A stretch of DNA of 50,665 bases from Oligoflexia bacterium. Lineage in GTDB: Bacteria; Bdellovibrionota; UBA1018. The notes beneath the pieces were generated by a model. That model saw only the letters and a program-made list of their open reading frames with translations. It was not told the origin of the DNA and did no database searches. The DNA lies in assembly GCA_014378465.1 (NCBI GenBank), contig JACMNQ010000066.1, positions 1 to 50,665 on the forward strand, read 5' to 3'. This document shows, one piece after another, positions 37,967-49,118 of the stretch (positions are counted from its first letter, which is position 1; each line of letters opens with the position of its first letter). Made by a program: the position numbers and the translations under genes.

Positions 37967-40552
37967 ATGAGCGAAATCCAAGCGCACGATAATAAAAATG
38001 TGATCAACGTCAACATCGAAGACGAAATGCGGGGAGCCTACCTTGATTACGCCATGAGCGTGATCGTGGGCCGTGCCCTTCCCGATGTTCGTGACGGATT
38101 GAAACCCGTTCATCGCCGTGTTCTCTACGCGATGTATGACCTGGGAAACACTCACAGCAAAGCTTACAAGAAATCGGCCCGTGTGGTCGGAGACGTCATC
38201 GGTAAATACCACCCGCACGGTGACACGGCGGTGTACGACACCATCGTTCGCATGGCGCAGGATTTCTCGCTTCGTTATCCACTCGTGGACGGACAGGGGA
38301 ACTTCGGATCCATCGACGGTGATTCACCAGCAGCCATGCGATACACTGAGATCCGAATGGACAAGATCACCGACGAGCTGCTCTCGGATCTGGACAAGGA
38401 GACCGTCGATTTTGGTCCCAACTACGATGACAGCTTGACCGAGCCGCACGTCCTGCCAGCACGCATTCCCAATCTTCTGATCAACGGCTCGTCCGGGATC
38501 GCGGTCGGAATGGCAACGAACATTCCTCCACACAATCTTGCGGAAGTCGTCGATGCCACACAGGCTCTGATCGACAATCCGTCTCTGGATACGGACGCGA
38601 TGCATGCGTTCATCAAGGGTCCGGATTTCCCAACCTACGGCTTCATTTTCGGAGGCAATGTCATTCGCGACGCCTACCGGACCGGCCGCGGATCCATCAC
38701 TTTGCGTGCGCGCACCGAAATCGAAACTTACAAAAATGACCGCGAACGCATCATCGTGAGCGAACTTCCTTACCAGGTCAATAAAGCGAAACTCATCGAG
38801 AAGATCGCCGACCTCGTCCGAGACAAAAAGATCGAAGGCATTTCCGATCTGCGAGATGAGTCTGATCGTACCGGCATGCGCATCGTGATTGAACTCAAGA
38901 AGGGCGAAAACTCGAACGTCCTGCTCAATCGCCTCTACAAGCTCACGCAGCTGCAGGACACTTTTGGATTCAACATGCTTGCCATCCACCATGGCCAGCC
39001 GAAACTCTTCAATCTCAGAGATATGATCTGGGCCTTCATCGAGCATCGCAAGGATGTGGTCGTTCGCAGAACGATCTACGAACTGAAGAAAGCTGAAGCT
39101 CGCGCCCACATTTTACAGGGCCTGAAAATCGCAGTCGAAAACATCGACGAAGTCGTTCAGATCATCAAATCCGCGAAGAGTCCCGAAGAAGCGAAATTCG
39201 GACTCATTTCACGTTTTGATCTGAGTGCGATCCAGGCTCAGGCGATTCTTGATCTCCGACTTCAGCGCCTCACTGGCCTTGAACGCGACAAGATCATCGA
39301 AGAGTACAAGCAGATTCTCGCCTATATTGAAGAACTCAAGCTCATCCTGGGCAGTGAAAATAAAGTCTTTGAAATCATCAAGGCCGAGCTTGCCGAGGTG
39401 AAGGAAAAGTACGGCGACAAACGCCGCACGGAGATCGTCTACGGCGGTTCAAGTGAACTTGAAGCCGAAGATCTGATCACGGACGAAGAAACTCTCGTCT
39501 CCATCACGCATACGGGTTACGTCAAGCGAACCGATCCCAACCAGTTCAGAAGTCAGCACCGTGGTGGCAAGGGCATCAAGGGTGTGGCGACGGGCGACGA
39601 GGATTTCGTCACTGCGATCTACGGAACCAATACCCTCAGTTACCTGCTCTGCTTCACGGACAAAGGCAGACTCTACTGGCTCAAGGTCTACAAGATTCCT
39701 GAAGCCAGTCGCGGAGCCAAGGGCAAAGCCATCGTCAATCTCGTTGCACTCACTCCGAATGAGAAGATCAAAGCCATTTTGCCGGTCAAGGCGTTCACTG
39801 AAGACCAGTACATCATCATGGTTACGAAGCAGGGCGTGATCAAGAAGACGGCACTCAGCGATTTCAGCAATGTGCGCACTTCCGGGATCCTCGCGATTTC
39901 CACGGATGAAGGCGATGAGCTGATCAGCGCGAAACTGACCAACGGCAAGAACGACATCTTTCTCTGTTCCAAGGACGGCATGTCCATTCGCTTCAACGAA
40001 GAGGACGTTCGCGCCATGGGCCGTACCGCCCGCGGCGTCATCGGCATGAGCCTGGATCCTGAAGACCGCGTGGTCGCGATGGAAGTGCTCGACACTGCAA
40101 GCGACACAGCGTTTGAGGTTCTGACCGTGACCGAAAGTGGTTACGGCAAGCGCACTCCGGTCGCTGATTACCGCCAGCAGAGTCGTGGTGGAAAGGGCAT
40201 CATCACGATGAAGACGACCGACAAGAACGGCGCAGTCATGGGTTCTCGTCAGGTCCTTCCGAAGGATGACCTCATGCTGGTCTCCAACAAGGGCCAGATG
40301 ATCCGCATCAGCGTGAGTGGGATTTCTGAACAGGGTCGAAATACTCAGGGCGTGCGACTCATGACCATGGCTCCGGGTGAAAAAGTGGTCTCGTTCGAAT
40401 ACATGGCTGAAAGCCGTGTGAGTGAAGATGGATCCGTCGCGACTCTTCCGGGTGAAACCATGAGTGCAGCATCTGACTCCACGGTCACCCAGCCCGTTAC
40501 GGATGATGAGACCGGTGGTGGTTCAGATGATTCCGGAGATTCAGTCCATTAA
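37967..40552 (+). CDS. gyrA: DNA gyrase subunit A
   Basis: GyrA is the DNA-breaking subunit of gyrase. The 861 residues have [20 protein letters not shown] and [20 protein letters not shown]. The catalytic tyrosine is Y126 in AAMRYTE. A C-terminal six-bladed pinwheel begins with the GyrA-box variant QHRGGKG and ends in an acidic Gly/Ser tail ([16 protein letters not shown]). T87 stands where quinolone-sensitive E. coli has Ser83, and the Asp87 equivalent is kept (D91). GGTGAG precedes the ATG. The 3' end overlaps the TPR lipoprotein gene by 26 bases. Confidence 0.98.
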   Translation: MSEIQAHDNKNVINVNIEDEMRGAYLDYAMSVIVGRALPDVRDGLKPVHRRVLYAMYDLGNTHSKAYKKSARVVGDVIGKYHPHGDTAVYDTIVRMAQDFSLRYPLVDGQGNFGSIDGDSPAAMRYTEIRMDKITDELLSDLDKETVDFGPNYDDSLTEPHVLPARIPNLLINGSSGIAVGMATNIPPHNLAEVVDATQALIDNPSLDTDAMHAFIKGPDFPTYGFIFGGNVIRDAYRTGRGSITLRARTEIETYKNDRERIIVSELPYQVNKAKLIEKIADLVRDKKIEGISDLRDESDRTGMRIVIELKKGENSNVLLNRLYKLTQLQDTFGFNMLAIHHGQPKLFNLRDMIWAFIEHRKDVVVRRTIYELKKAEARAHILQGLKIAVENIDEVVQIIKSAKSPEEAKFGLISRFDLSAIQAQAILDLRLQRLTGLERDKIIEEYKQILAYIEELKLILGSENKVFEIIKAELAEVKEKYGDKRRTEIVYGGSSELEAEDLITDEETLVSITHTGYVKRTDPNQFRSQHRGGKGIKGVATGDEDFVTAIYGTNTLSYLLCFTDKGRLYWLKVYKIPEASRGAKGKAIVNLVALTPNEKIKAILPVKAFTEDQYIIMVTKQGVIKKTALSDFSNVRTSGILAISTDEGDELISAKLTNGKNDIFLCSKDGMSIRFNEEDVRAMGRTARGVIGMSLDPEDRVVAMEVLDTASDTAFEVLTVTESGYGKRTPVADYRQQSRGGKGIITMKTTDKNGAVMGSRQVLPKDDLMLVSNKGQMIRISVSGISEQGRNTQGVRLMTMAPGEKVVSFEYMAESRVSEDGSVATLPGETMSAASDSTVTQPVTDDETGGGSDDSGDSVH

Positions 40553-41390
40553 GCTTTTGAAGCTCAATACCGCATTATTTTCAGTTCTTTTGATTGCAGC
40601 GACAGGATGTACCGGGCAAGGCGCCAAGACGCGGTACATCCTGGCGGAAAAACTCTGGAACGATGGAAAGTATCAGGCCGCGGTCAATGAGTTTGAAAAG
40701 GTCTCGCAGAAGGATCCGGAAAGTCCACTGGGACTTCGGGCGCTCTTTCGGGCGGCAACCACCCAGATGCTGTATCTGTCCGAGTACAATGAAGCGATTC
40801 GCAAATTCAATCGTGTCGTGGATCTGAGCAAGGATTCGGCGATGTCCTGGGATGCTCAGAAGCAGATCGGTGAAATCTACTTCAGCAAAACCGAGCAGTA
40901 CAATCAGGCGATCCTCCATTACAAAAAACTGATTCAGCTCAAGCCAGAGGGTCCTGGGGTTCCGGAATTCACTTTTCGAATCGCGAAGTCCCATTTCTAC
41001 CTGATGCAGTTTGATGAATCGATCGCCGCTTTCAAGGAAATCGCTCAGCGCTACAAGAGCACGCCCTGGGCCGAAAAGGCCGCTTATGAAATCGGAGTCA
41101 CTTCGTTCACCCGCGGTGGTCACCCCGGTGCGCCTGATACTGTCAGCGTGTCCCCTCACGAAGCCTATCAGGAGGCCATGGATTCGTTCGGTCGTTTCAT
41201 CAAACTCTATCCAGAAAGTCCCCTGATCCCACTGGCCAAGTTTGGAATTGCAAACTGTCTTGAAGAAATGGATCAACTTGATGCAGCGTACCATCAGTAC
41301 GAGGCAATTCGGTCCACTTATCCCTCGTCTCAAGTGATCGATATCAAGCTGATGAGAATCCGCGAGCGCCGCGCACAACGCACTCACTAA
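40527..41390 (+). CDS. TPR-repeat lipoprotein, BamD/YbgF-like
   Basis: From the ATG at 40527 the product has about 287 residues. It starts with a lipoprotein signal ([16 protein letters not shown], lipidated Cys about residue 28). The rest is tandem helical repeats of TPR type: [50 protein letters not shown], and [20 protein letters not shown]. The layout resembles BamD (outer-membrane assembly) and YbgF/CpoB, but I cannot choose between them. The open frame starts earlier (40464) inside gyrA. The later Met gives a sensible signal peptide. It overlaps the gyrA end by 26 bases and may be expressed with it. Confidence 0.8.
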   Translation: MIPEIQSIKLLKLNTALFSVLLIAATGCTGQGAKTRYILAEKLWNDGKYQAAVNEFEKVSQKDPESPLGLRALFRAATTQMLYLSEYNEAIRKFNRVVDLSKDSAMSWDAQKQIGEIYFSKTEQYNQAILHYKKLIQLKPEGPGVPEFTFRIAKSHFYLMQFDESIAAFKEIAQRYKSTPWAEKAAYEIGVTSFTRGGHPGAPDTVSVSPHEAYQEAMDSFGRFIKLYPESPLIPLAKFGIANCLEEMDQLDAAYHQYEAIRSTYPSSQVIDIKLMRIRERRAQRTH

Positions 41391-41444
41391 AACCAATCCC
41401 ATTGACTCATACCGATTTTACATGTTACCCGGCAGTGACTTACA

Positions 41445-41702
41445 ATGAACCAGGAAGATCCAGAGAAGGCCCGCAGACAAGATCCTCCCCAGTCAGATGA
41501 TCGAGGAGGAATGAAAACTCTGGGACTCTTCGGAGTGATCGTGGCGGATTTTGTGGGATATTCTGGGGCCGGAGTGGCCGTGGGATACTTTCTCTGGAAA
41601 AAGCTCGATTTCCCATGGTGGATCCTCCTCGTTACCAGCATCGGCGGATTGTATCTGGCCTCCTACCAGCTTTATCGATTGTCAGAAAAGGACATGAAGT
41701 AA
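41445..41702 (+). CDS. atpI: AtpZ/AtpI-family F0 accessory protein
   Basis: The 85-residue protein has a charged N-terminus (MNQEDPEKARRQDPPQ) and two membrane helices (about residues 28-48 and 56-76). The pattern GYSGAGVAVGYFLWKKLDF then PWWILLVTSIGGLYLASYQL is that of the AtpZ/AtpI family, which assists c-ring assembly or Mg uptake for ATP synthase. It is first in the F0 cluster, ahead of atpB and atpE. A TTGACT at 41402 may be part of its promoter. Confidence 0.82.
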   Translation: MNQEDPEKARRQDPPQSDDRGGMKTLGLFGVIVADFVGYSGAGVAVGYFLWKKLDFPWWILLVTSIGGLYLASYQLYRLSEKDMK

Positions 41703-41771
41703 CTTTGACCGGGTTTGGGTTCCGAGAGGTCCGCCCAGTTGAAAAAGCGCTGAGTTAAAATCGAAAAAATC

Positions 41772-42242
41772 ATGAACGTAGTATCCATCACCAAGAATAA
41801 AATCACAGCTCAGCCCGTCACTCAGGAATCGCAGGAACCGCTGAAACTCCGTGCCCTCACTCCTTTCATCTGGGTTGCCCTGGTCTGGGGTGTTTTCGGG
41901 ATGGTGCTGAGCGGCCTCCTGGGCGAACAATTTCTTCAATCCTTGCTTTGGATGCTTGGGCTTTGGACCCTTTGCGTGTTAGACCTTGTGGCATTGGCAA
42001 AAACCATTGCAGCTGGGATCATATTGATGTCAGATCAAGCGCCCGAAAAAAAATCAGCTTTGGCCGTCCAGGCTCTTTCCTGGGGATCACTGAAGATGAT
42101 TTTTCTTGGAGTCATTGGACTGGTTTTGTGGAAAGCGTCTACCGTACCCACCGTGGCTTTGCTCAGTGGAATTGGGACGCTCTTGATTGTACCGCTCGTG
42201 GGCGGTTTTTGGTGGAGTCAGAAGGAATTAAGTCATGCATGA
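41772..42242 (+). CDS. small four-helix membrane protein of the F0 operon, possibly AtpI-like
   Basis: The 156-residue protein has a polar N-terminus of about 28 residues and four hydrophobic segments (about 31-49, 53-80, 103-122 and 127-146). This layout (two hairpins) is seen in ATP synthase I-type proteins encoded just before atpB, and overlap with the atpB start (8 bases) supports a role in F0 assembly. Sequence similarity is too weak by eye to name it. Confidence 0.7.
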   Translation: MNVVSITKNKITAQPVTQESQEPLKLRALTPFIWVALVWGVFGMVLSGLLGEQFLQSLLWMLGLWTLCVLDLVALAKTIAAGIILMSDQAPEKKSALAVQALSWGSLKMIFLGVIGLVLWKASTVPTVALLSGIGTLLIVPLVGGFWWSQKELSHA

Positions 42243-42948
42243 AGAACATGGTTTTAACTGGGTCTCCCTGATCCCGGGCTTGGAGCACGCTCCAAACCAC
42301 GTCGTGATGACGGTCTTCGTGGCCGTGGTTCTGGTCGTTGCGACTGGAGTTGCCCGCATGCAGCTAGCCAGCGCGGTCAAGGAACCAGACGGAGCGATCG
42401 TTCCACACGATCACCTCAGCTTCAGAAATTTTTTCGAAATCATCGCTGAAAAACTCTTCGCTTTGACTGAAAGCGTGATCGGAGCCCACGAAGCCCCGAC
42501 CTATTACCCCATCATCGGAACGCTTTTTATCTTCATTTTCACCTGCAACCTGATGGGACTCATCCCAGGTCTGCTGCCACCTACGGATAATTTCAATACG
42601 ACTCTCGGCCTCGGCGCTTTCGTATTTCTTTATTACAACTATGCCGGCGCGCGCGCTCACGGTGTTGCCTACCTGAAGCATTTCCTGGGTCCAGTTCTCT
42701 GGCTGGCCCCGCTTCTTCTCCTGATTGAAATTGCGTCCCATATTTTCCGCCCCCTCTCGCTGGCATTGCGCCTTCGCGGAAACATCATGGGAGATCACGT
42801 CGTGATTTCCGTATTTAGCGGTTTGGTACCTTACCTTCTACCCGTAATCTTTTACGGTCTTGGAGTGTTTGTGGCCTTTGTCCAGGCCTTCGTCTTTTGT
42901 TTGATGACGATGGTCTATATTTCCCTGTCCATCTCTCATGACCATTGA
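42235..42948 (+). CDS. atpB: F1F0 ATP synthase subunit a
   Basis: Subunit a forms the two ion half-channels beside the c-ring. The 237-residue protein has five to six membrane helices, [20 protein letters not shown] typical of the second, and the essential arginine R179 in [16 protein letters not shown]. Acidic E81-type and H143 positions around [12 protein letters not shown] and ARAHGVAYL are family-like. Its start overlaps the preceding gene by 8 bases, and atpE follows after 17. Confidence 0.96.
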   Translation: MHEEHGFNWVSLIPGLEHAPNHVVMTVFVAVVLVVATGVARMQLASAVKEPDGAIVPHDHLSFRNFFEIIAEKLFALTESVIGAHEAPTYYPIIGTLFIFIFTCNLMGLIPGLLPPTDNFNTTLGLGAFVFLYYNYAGARAHGVAYLKHFLGPVLWLAPLLLLIEIASHIFRPLSLALRLRGNIMGDHVVISVFSGLVPYLLPVIFYGLGVFVAFVQAFVFCLMTMVYISLSISHDH

Positions 42949-42965
42949 AAAAGGATGATATTACA

Positions 42966-43289
42966 ATGAATTTTCGTAAAGTACTGTTTCTTGCTGCTGT
43001 TTTGACCTTGAGTTTCGCATCTGCCGCTTTCGCACAGGAGCACGCTGCTGAATCCGCTGCCAACGTTGGTACCGGTATGGCTGCCCTCTCTGCTGCATTG
43101 GCCATCGGCCTTGCCGCTTTCGGTGGCGCTTTGGGCCAGGGTAAAGTCGCTGCTGCAGCTCTTGAAGGGATTGCACGCAATCCAGCAGCTCAGGCCAAGA
43201 TTTTCGTTCCAATGATCATCGGTCTGGCTCTGATCGAATCTCTCGTTCTTTACGCATTCGTCATCGCATTCGTGAAGATCAAGTTGTAA
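42966..43289 (+). CDS. atpE: F1F0 ATP synthase subunit c with cleavable signal peptide
   Basis: Subunit c forms the rotor ring. From the ATG at 42966 there are 107 residues. [20 protein letters not shown] then AFA is a signal peptide predicted to be cut before QEHAAES, leaving a mature c of about 84. Helix 1 contains GGALGQGK (Q58), the loop is ARNPAAQ, and helix 2 is [10 protein letters not shown] with the ion-binding E91 next to S92 and with Y96. AAGGATG precedes the ATG. The upstream in-frame start at 42945 would overlap atpB and disrupt the signal peptide. The gene ends at a strong terminator. Confidence 0.95.
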   Translation: MNFRKVLFLAAVLTLSFASAAFAQEHAAESAANVGTGMAALSAALAIGLAAFGGALGQGKVAAAALEGIARNPAAQAKIFVPMIIGLALIESLVLYAFVIAFVKIKL

Positions 43290-43320
43290 TTCGATTCTCG
43301 AACATTATTGATTTCAAGGG

Positions 43321-43354
43321 CCGAACCTGGTTTATGCCGGTTCGGTCTTTTTTT
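43321..43354 (+). terminator. intrinsic terminator of the F0 operon
   Basis: The stem CCGAACC (43321-43327) / GGTTCGG (43339-43345) is extended by GG/CC with one bulge. The run TCTTTTTTT follows. It lies 32 bases after the atpE stop and just before the next gene, a textbook rho-independent terminator. Confidence 0.93.
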
Positions 43355-43365
43355 GAGGCCGTTTT

Positions 43366-43668
43366 ATGAAGAAATTTCTCCTTTCCGTCGCATGCAGCGT
43401 TCTCTTCCTGGTGGGGTGCTCTCATGCACCCGTCCAGGGTCTGGTCTATTCCGACGTGCAGTACGCTGATCTTGCGACCAACAACCAGAGCGGCAGCCGC
43501 ATGGGCGAAGCCTGCGCCGTTTCCTATTTCGGACTGGTTGCGATAGGCGACGCCACGATTGAAACCGCGCGGCGCAACGGGGGTGTCAACATGATCACGT
43601 CAGTCGACCAGAAATACAAAAATTACCTCGTCTACCAGAAATCCTGCACCGTGGTTCGCGGTCGCTGA
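43366..43668 (+). CDS. TRL-domain lipoprotein
   Basis: The 100-residue protein starts with a lipoprotein signal MKKFLLSVACSVLFLVGC (lipidated Cys 18). The body ends GEACAVSYFGLVAIGDATIE then AARRNGGVN-like residues (TARRNGGVNMITSVDQKY), the pattern of the TRL-like family of small envelope lipoproteins, whose function is unknown. It starts 12 bases after the ATP synthase terminator and is convergent with uvrA. Confidence 0.8.
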   Translation: MKKFLLSVACSVLFLVGCSHAPVQGLVYSDVQYADLATNNQSGSRMGEACAVSYFGLVAIGDATIETARRNGGVNMITSVDQKYKNYLVYQKSCTVVRGR

Positions 43669-43750
43669 CTGCGGAGGGGCTCTCGACCCGGCTTCTTTCT
43701 GTTCCGCTGAGCCATGACCCTGCCTCACGGCTCTCACTTAAAATCCAAAA

Positions 43751-46519
43751 TCACAGTTTCTGACTGGTCTGCACGGCCTTTTTTTTCTGTGCTTTCTGAT
43801 TCTTGGGCAGGCTGAATTTCGGCAAGTAGGGCTTCAGAAAACGCGCGGTATGGCTTGCGGCCACTTCACACACTTCTTCAGGCGTTCCACTTGCAACCAC
43901 TTGCCCACCCGCTCCACCGCCTTCAGGACCAATATCAATCACGTGATCTGCAACCTTGATGATGTCCAGATTGTGTTCGATGATGATGACCGTGTTGCCC
44001 TGGTCAACGAGCGCCTGCAGAATTGACACGAGCTTCTTGACGTCGTCGAAGTGGAGGCCTGTCGAAGGCTCATCCAGAATGTAGACGGTCTTGCCCGTGC
44101 TGCGCTTGGAGAGTTCCTTGGAGAGTTTGATTCGTTGTGCTTCTCCGCCCGAAAGCGTGGTCGAACTCTGACCCAGCTTGATGTAACCGAGCCCGACCTC
44201 GTTGATGACTTTGAGCTTCATTTTCAGATTCGGGATCGCATCAAAGAAGGCGTAAGCATCTTCTGCCGTCATCTCAAGTACATCGGCGATATTCTTGCCC
44301 TTGAATCTGACTTCAAGGGTATCCCGGTTGTAGCGACGTCCTTTGCAGATGTCGCAAAGCACGAAAACGTCAGGGAGGAAGTGCATTTCGATCTTGGTGA
44401 CACCGTCGCCTTCGCAGGCTTCACAGCGTCCGCCTTTGACGTTGAACGAGTAACGTCCAGGTCCATAGCCCCGGATCTGGGACTCAGGAAGCTGCGCGAA
44501 CATGTCACGAACGAGACTGAAAATTCCGGTATAGGTGGCCGGATTTGATCTGGGTGTTTTTCCGATCGGGCTTTGATCGATATCCACCACCTTGTCGACC
44601 AGATCCAGACCACTTGAGGACTCGATGCGAAGATCGCCGCTGTCCACCCGGTAAAGCTTCTCGACCAGAAGTCGGTAAAGTGTGTCAATCACGATGGTGC
44701 TCTTGCCGCTTCCGGAGACGCCAGTCACGCAGGTGAAAGTGCCGAGTGGGAAATTGACTGAAATGTTCTTCAAGTTGTTGAGGGAGGCGCCCTCGATCCT
44801 CAGCGAGTGATCCTGGGTCCAGGGGCGTCGCACTTTGGGGACTTCGATTTCAAGTTCACCGCGCAGGTATTTCCCGGTGAGGCTTTCCTTGGTGTTCATG
44901 ATGTCTTCAAGCGTGCCTTCGCTGATCACTTCTCCGCCGTGTGTCCCGGCGCCCGGACCCATATCGATGATCCAGTCCGCTTTTTCCATCGTGTCACGGT
45001 CATGCTCGACGACGAGAACGGTATTTCCGAGATCACGGAGCTTCAGCAGAGTCGCGATCAGTTTGTCATTGTCACGCTGGTGCAGTCCGATGCTCGGTTC
45101 ATCAAGCACATAGATGACTCCAACCAGTGAACTGCCGATCTGAGTGGCCAGACGAATGCGCTGAGCTTCGCCTCCGGAAAGAGTCTGGGCCGGGCGACTT
45201 AGACTCAGGTATCCGACGCCGACTTCATCCAGAAAATGCAGACGGTCCTTGATCTCCTTCAGAATGCGGTCCGCGATCATGAGTTCGCGTTCCGTCAACT
45301 GGAGAGTCTTGAAAAAACCGGACATCTCCTGAAGAGGCATACGGGCCAGGTCAGCGATGTTGCGATCGGCGATCTTGAAATGCAGACTCTCCTTGCGGAG
45401 GCGGTCTCCATGGCAGGCCGGACAAGGGGAGTTGTCGGGCGTGACTTCGCGGTGAAGAAGCGGGATCCCGTCGACGTCAGTCGCCTCCTCTTCTTCTTCA
45501 GCGTTGGGATCCACACCCAGCCCATCGCATTTCGGGCAGGCGCCCATGGGGCTGTTGAAGGAGAACGTTCTGGGCTCAGGAGCGGGATAGCTGATGCTGC
45601 AATCCGGGCACGCGAATTTTTCAGACATGAGAGTTTCTTTGATCTGGGAGCCTTCATGCACTTCAAGAATCAGAAGACCTTCGCTGAGCTTGAGGCCCAT
45701 CTCTACGGAATCGCTGACCCGGGTTCCGAGCACTCCGCGATCCCCTTTGATCACGAGTCGATCGATGTAGACATCAATGTCATGCTTCTTGTTCTTGTCG
45801 AGCACGATGTCTTCAGAAAGGTCGATGACATTTCCGTCGACGCGCACGCGAACAAAGCCGCGTTGCCGAAGTTGAATGAGTTCCTTCTGATACTCCCCTT
45901 TGCGGCCGCGGACTATGGGCGCGAGGATGGCAAGTTTCGTGCCTTCGTCGGACGAAAGAATGTGATCGACGATCTGCTGCGGTGACTGAGAGCGGATGGG
46001 TTTGCTGCAGTTCCAGCAATAAGGTTTTCCGGTGCGAGCGAAAAGCAGTCGAAGGTAATCCCAGATCTCGGTCACCGTTCCAACCGTGGAGCGAGGGTTG
46101 TAACTCACGGTCCTCTGTTCGATTGCGATCGTCGGGCTCAGCCCTTCGATGGATTCAACTTCAGGTTTGCCGAGCTGCTCGAGAAATTGACGGGCATAGG
46201 CAGAAAGACTCTCGACATACCGACGCTGGCCTTCAGCATAGATCGTATCAAAGGCGAGCGAGGATTTGCCGGATCCGGAAAGACCGGTGATGACGGTGAG
46301 CTGATCACGTGGGATCGTCACGCTGATGTTTTTCAGATTGTGGACCCGCGCGCCTTTGACGACGATGGCTTCGTCATTTGCTGCAGTGGCTGCTGGATCG
46401 GTGAGAAAAGCAGCCGCAGTCTTGGGCCGCGGCTGCGAAACGGCTGAGGTGGAGCCAGCAGATTCGTTCGGGGTATCCGATGCGGGAGTCTTGGGGTTTT
46501 TGGGTTCACGAGAAGCCAT
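43751..46519 (-). CDS. uvrA: excinuclease ABC subunit UvrA
   Basis: UvrA is the dimeric ABC ATPase that detects helix-distorting lesions for nucleotide excision repair. The product (922 residues from [10 protein letters not shown]) has two ATPase modules with P-loops [15 protein letters not shown] and [14 protein letters not shown]. The signatures [14 protein letters not shown] and [14 protein letters not shown] are present, with Walker [11 protein letters not shown] and [10 protein letters not shown]. Zinc-type cysteine pairs are [20 protein letters not shown] and CEAC/CDIC. About 45 Ala/Ser/Pro-rich residues precede the first module. The frame opens to a GTG at 46609, but the ATG at 46519 has AAGG upstream and is nearer the normal length. 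Confidence 0.97.
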   Translation of the reverse strand: MASREPKNPKTPASDTPNESAGSTSAVSQPRPKTAAAFLTDPAATAANDEAIVVKGARVHNLKNISVTIPRDQLTVITGLSGSGKSSLAFDTIYAEGQRRYVESLSAYARQFLEQLGKPEVESIEGLSPTIAIEQRTVSYNPRSTVGTVTEIWDYLRLLFARTGKPYCWNCSKPIRSQSPQQIVDHILSSDEGTKLAILAPIVRGRKGEYQKELIQLRQRGFVRVRVDGNVIDLSEDIVLDKNKKHDIDVYIDRLVIKGDRGVLGTRVSDSVEMGLKLSEGLLILEVHEGSQIKETLMSEKFACPDCSISYPAPEPRTFSFNSPMGACPKCDGLGVDPNAEEEEEATDVDGIPLLHREVTPDNSPCPACHGDRLRKESLHFKIADRNIADLARMPLQEMSGFFKTLQLTERELMIADRILKEIKDRLHFLDEVGVGYLSLSRPAQTLSGGEAQRIRLATQIGSSLVGVIYVLDEPSIGLHQRDNDKLIATLLKLRDLGNTVLVVEHDRDTMEKADWIIDMGPGAGTHGGEVISEGTLEDIMNTKESLTGKYLRGELEIEVPKVRRPWTQDHSLRIEGASLNNLKNISVNFPLGTFTCVTGVSGSGKSTIVIDTLYRLLVEKLYRVDSGDLRIESSSGLDLVDKVVDIDQSPIGKTPRSNPATYTGIFSLVRDMFAQLPESQIRGYGPGRYSFNVKGGRCEACEGDGVTKIEMHFLPDVFVLCDICKGRRYNRDTLEVRFKGKNIADVLEMTAEDAYAFFDAIPNLKMKLKVINEVGLGYIKLGQSSTTLSGGEAQRIKLSKELSKRSTGKTVYILDEPSTGLHFDDVKKLVSILQALVDQGNTVIIIEHNLDIIKVADHVIDIGPEGGGAGGQVVASGTPEEVCEVAASHTARFLKPYLPKFSLPKNQKAQKKKAVQTSQKL

Positions 46520-46640
46520 GATCTTACTTACCTTTTTTTTCACTGACTGGGCAAGGGGCGGGTATGTCCGGGCGTGTCGGAAATCGGCTGCTTGATGGGC
46601 GACTTTCACTTTTCTTAGACTAGCGCGTGGACTCTGACTC

Positions 46641-48053
46641 TCAATGCAATTTCAGGGGCGGGTGCCCGATGGCCGACGCGGCATCAGACAGGGCCGACTC
46701 GATGGTCTTTTGAATTTCATTCAGACGACTCTGAGTCGTCGCTTCAAATCTGAGGACCACGACGGGCTGAGTATTTGAAGCTCGAAGAAGCCCCCACCCA
46801 TCCTTGAGGTCGACCCGTACCCCGTCCAGGGCATTGACGGTGTAGGTTTCAGCCAGGCGTTTCCGGGTTTCATGGACGAGTTCAAACTTTTTTTCTTCCA
46901 TGCAATCGACGCGAATTTCGGGAGTCGTCACGGTGGGCGGGAGATCCGAGAGAACCGAGGACAAGGGGCCCGGGAGGTCTGAAGCGATCTCATACACACG
47001 CAAGGCTGCATAGATGGCGTCATCGAATCCGAAGTAGCGGTCTGCAAAGAAGATATGAGCGGAAAATTCTCCAGCCAGGAGAGCGCCCGTCTCCTTCATT
47101 TTGGACTTGATGAGAGAGTGGCCAGTCTTCCACATGATCGCTTTCCCGCCGCGCTGAGTAATGTCATCAAAAAGTCGGTGCGAGGATTTCACATCCGAGA
47201 TGATGGTGGCGCCTGGATGTTCCTTGAGAATGTCCCTGGCAAACATCACCAGAATCTCATCTCCATAAAGAATGCGTCCCTTTTCATCCACAAGTCCAAT
47301 TCGGTCCGAGTCTCCATCGAAACCAATCCCGAAGTCAGCTCCTTCGCTCACCACGGTCGCAACGAGCTCCTTCAGGTTGTCCGGAACCGTCGGATCAGGA
47401 TGGTGATTGGGGAAAGTTCCGTCGAGAGTGCAGTAGAGTTCGATGACATCAGCGCCAAGTCTTCGGAAAAGTTCAGGTGCCACTGTGCTTGCCGTTCCGT
47501 TTCCGGCATCGAGGACGATCTTTTTTTTCCGGAGGGGTCTTGCGATCTTGAGCAGATGTTCCGTGTAGAGAGGGATGATATCGAGTTGCGACTGAGTGCC
47601 AGTGAGCGGAGCATTCACGACCGGCGCTTCCATTAAAATCCGGATCGCCTGAATCTGAGGACCATGCAGAGTGTCGCGACCCACGCAGATCTTGAAGCCG
47701 TTGTAGTCGCCCGGATTGTGGGACCCCGTGATCATGATCGCGCCGTCGAGATTGAGGTGAAATACGCTGAAATAAGTCAAAGGTGTGGGGCAGATACCCA
47801 GACAGATGACGTCCAGACCGCCATGAGTGAGCCCTCTGACCAGCGCTTTCTGGTAGCTTTCACTGGTGAGTCTGCAGTCCCAGCCGACGGACACGGTCAG
47901 CCTGGCGCGACCTGCAGCGGGCTTCTCACCTTTTGTCGGTTGAATGTACCGAGCGTAAGCCTGACCCAGGTGTTCGGCAAACTCAGGCGTGAGATCCTTG
48001 CCCGCAACTCCTCGAATGTCATATTCCCGGAAGATCGACGGATTGACCTTCAT
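46641..48053 (-). CDS. manB: phosphomannomutase/phosphoglucomutase
   Basis: This alpha-D-phosphohexomutase interconverts hexose 1- and 6-phosphates for nucleotide sugar and LPS synthesis. Its 470 residues begin with the family opening [16 protein letters not shown]. The phosphoserine S111 lies in [13 protein letters not shown] and the metal loop is FDGDSDRIG. The sugar-binding loop GEFSAHIFF and the C-terminal phosphate loop [15 protein letters not shown] follow. The sequence is nearest the AlgC/ManB bifunctional group. The gene name is by family. Its start overlaps the pdxA stop by 4 bases (ATGA). Confidence 0.92.
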   Translation of the reverse strand: MKVNPSIFREYDIRGVAGKDLTPEFAEHLGQAYARYIQPTKGEKPAAGRARLTVSVGWDCRLTSESYQKALVRGLTHGGLDVICLGICPTPLTYFSVFHLNLDGAIMITGSHNPGDYNGFKICVGRDTLHGPQIQAIRILMEAPVVNAPLTGTQSQLDIIPLYTEHLLKIARPLRKKKIVLDAGNGTASTVAPELFRRLGADVIELYCTLDGTFPNHHPDPTVPDNLKELVATVVSEGADFGIGFDGDSDRIGLVDEKGRILYGDEILVMFARDILKEHPGATIISDVKSSHRLFDDITQRGGKAIMWKTGHSLIKSKMKETGALLAGEFSAHIFFADRYFGFDDAIYAALRVYEIASDLPGPLSSVLSDLPPTVTTPEIRVDCMEEKKFELVHETRKRLAETYTVNALDGVRVDLKDGWGLLRASNTQPVVVLRFEATTQSRLNEIQKTIESALSDAASAIGHPPLKLH

Positions 48054-49096
48054 GAACGCCTGGACCCGGACTTCTTTGAAATCATTTCAGAAGCCAGCTG
48101 CACCGCTGAAATAAAGCTGGAAGGATCAGCCATGTCCTTGCCCGCGATATCAAATCCGGTGCCGTGATCGACCGATGTGCGGATGATGGGAAGCCCGAGA
48201 GTCACGTTCACCGTATGCGGAAAGTCCAGCAGCTTGACCGGGATGAGTCCCTGGTCGTGATACATGCAAACGACGGCGTCGTACCGCTCTTTCTTCGGGG
48301 CCAGGATGTGTTTGGCGAAGAGAGTGTCGGCTGGCAATGGCCCGAAGATTTTGAACTTCCCACGGGCCTGTTTTTTAAGGTTTAGAAGTTCAGGTGTGAT
48401 CACTTCGATCTCTTCGCGCCCGAAAAGGCCCTCTTCTCCAGCATGAGGATTGAGCGCGGCAACCGCGATGCGTGGGTTTTTGATACCAAGAGAATTTCTC
48501 AAGTGGTCGGCCGTGTGCAAGACCGCGCGCTGAAGGGCCTGTGCAGTCAGGCGAGAGGGAACGTCCTTGAGTGAAATGTGGGTCGTGACGAGTGAAATTC
48601 GCAGCTGATCATTGGCCAGCATCATCGTGACTTCTGGACTCACCGCAGGTGGAAGTTCCTGCGTGATGTCGTTTTTGCCGCAAAGATCAGCGAGAAAGTC
48701 CGTGTGCCCGGAGTAAGGATAACCCCCGCGCTGAAGGCGTTCCTTGCTGATCGGACCGGTCACCAGAGCCTGTGCGATCCCGATTTGAACGAGCCGAGTC
48801 GCAGTCTCGAGAGACCAGCCCGACTGGTAGCCGGGAAGAAATGCGTTGTTTTCCACTTTCGTCGGTGCCGGGAGGAGCCAGACGAAAGGTTTTTTGCTGT
48901 CTGGATATTCGAAGCCACTGGAGTCCACTTCGATGATCGGAGCTCCGAGCTTCTTGAAAGGTTTCTCGGCGCCCACGCAGAGGAGCGCGAAGTTCTTGAA
49001 AAATTTCGAATGTCTTTGAATGGCCTTCCATACGATCTCAGGACCAATGCCCTGCGGATCGCCTGGAGTGACGGCAAGAATCAATTTTTGAGCCAT
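48050..49096 (-). CDS. pdxA: 4-hydroxythreonine-4-phosphate dehydrogenase
   Basis: PdxA oxidises 4-phosphohydroxy-L-threonine in the DXP-dependent vitamin B6 pathway, which uses the dxs product. From MAQKLILAVTPGDPQGIGPE it has 348 residues, slightly longer than usual. Metal and substrate motifs are SGHTDFLADLCG, ALNPHAGEEGLFGREE, and CMYHDQGLIPVKLL, with TSVDHGTGFDIAGK near the end. The open frame extends 52 codons upstream, overlapping the SurA-like gene. The ATG at 49096 has GAGG 8 bases upstream and the right N-terminus. It lies 22 bases after the SurA-like gene. Confidence 0.95.
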   Translation of the reverse strand: MAQKLILAVTPGDPQGIGPEIVWKAIQRHSKFFKNFALLCVGAEKPFKKLGAPIIEVDSSGFEYPDSKKPFVWLLPAPTKVENNAFLPGYQSGWSLETATRLVQIGIAQALVTGPISKERLQRGGYPYSGHTDFLADLCGKNDITQELPPAVSPEVTMMLANDQLRISLVTTHISLKDVPSRLTAQALQRAVLHTADHLRNSLGIKNPRIAVAALNPHAGEEGLFGREEIEVITPELLNLKKQARGKFKIFGPLPADTLFAKHILAPKKERYDAVVCMYHDQGLIPVKLLDFPHTVNVTLGLPIIRTSVDHGTGFDIAGKDMADPSSFISAVQLASEMISKKSGSRRS

Positions 49097-49118
49097 GATC
49101 GTGACCTCGAGTGGAAAA

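Noticed and set aside
43700..43745. Weak dyad GAGCC...GGCTC between the TRL lipoprotein and uvrA
   Set aside because: A 5-bp stem with a 15-base loop and no T-run is too poor to call a bidirectional terminator.
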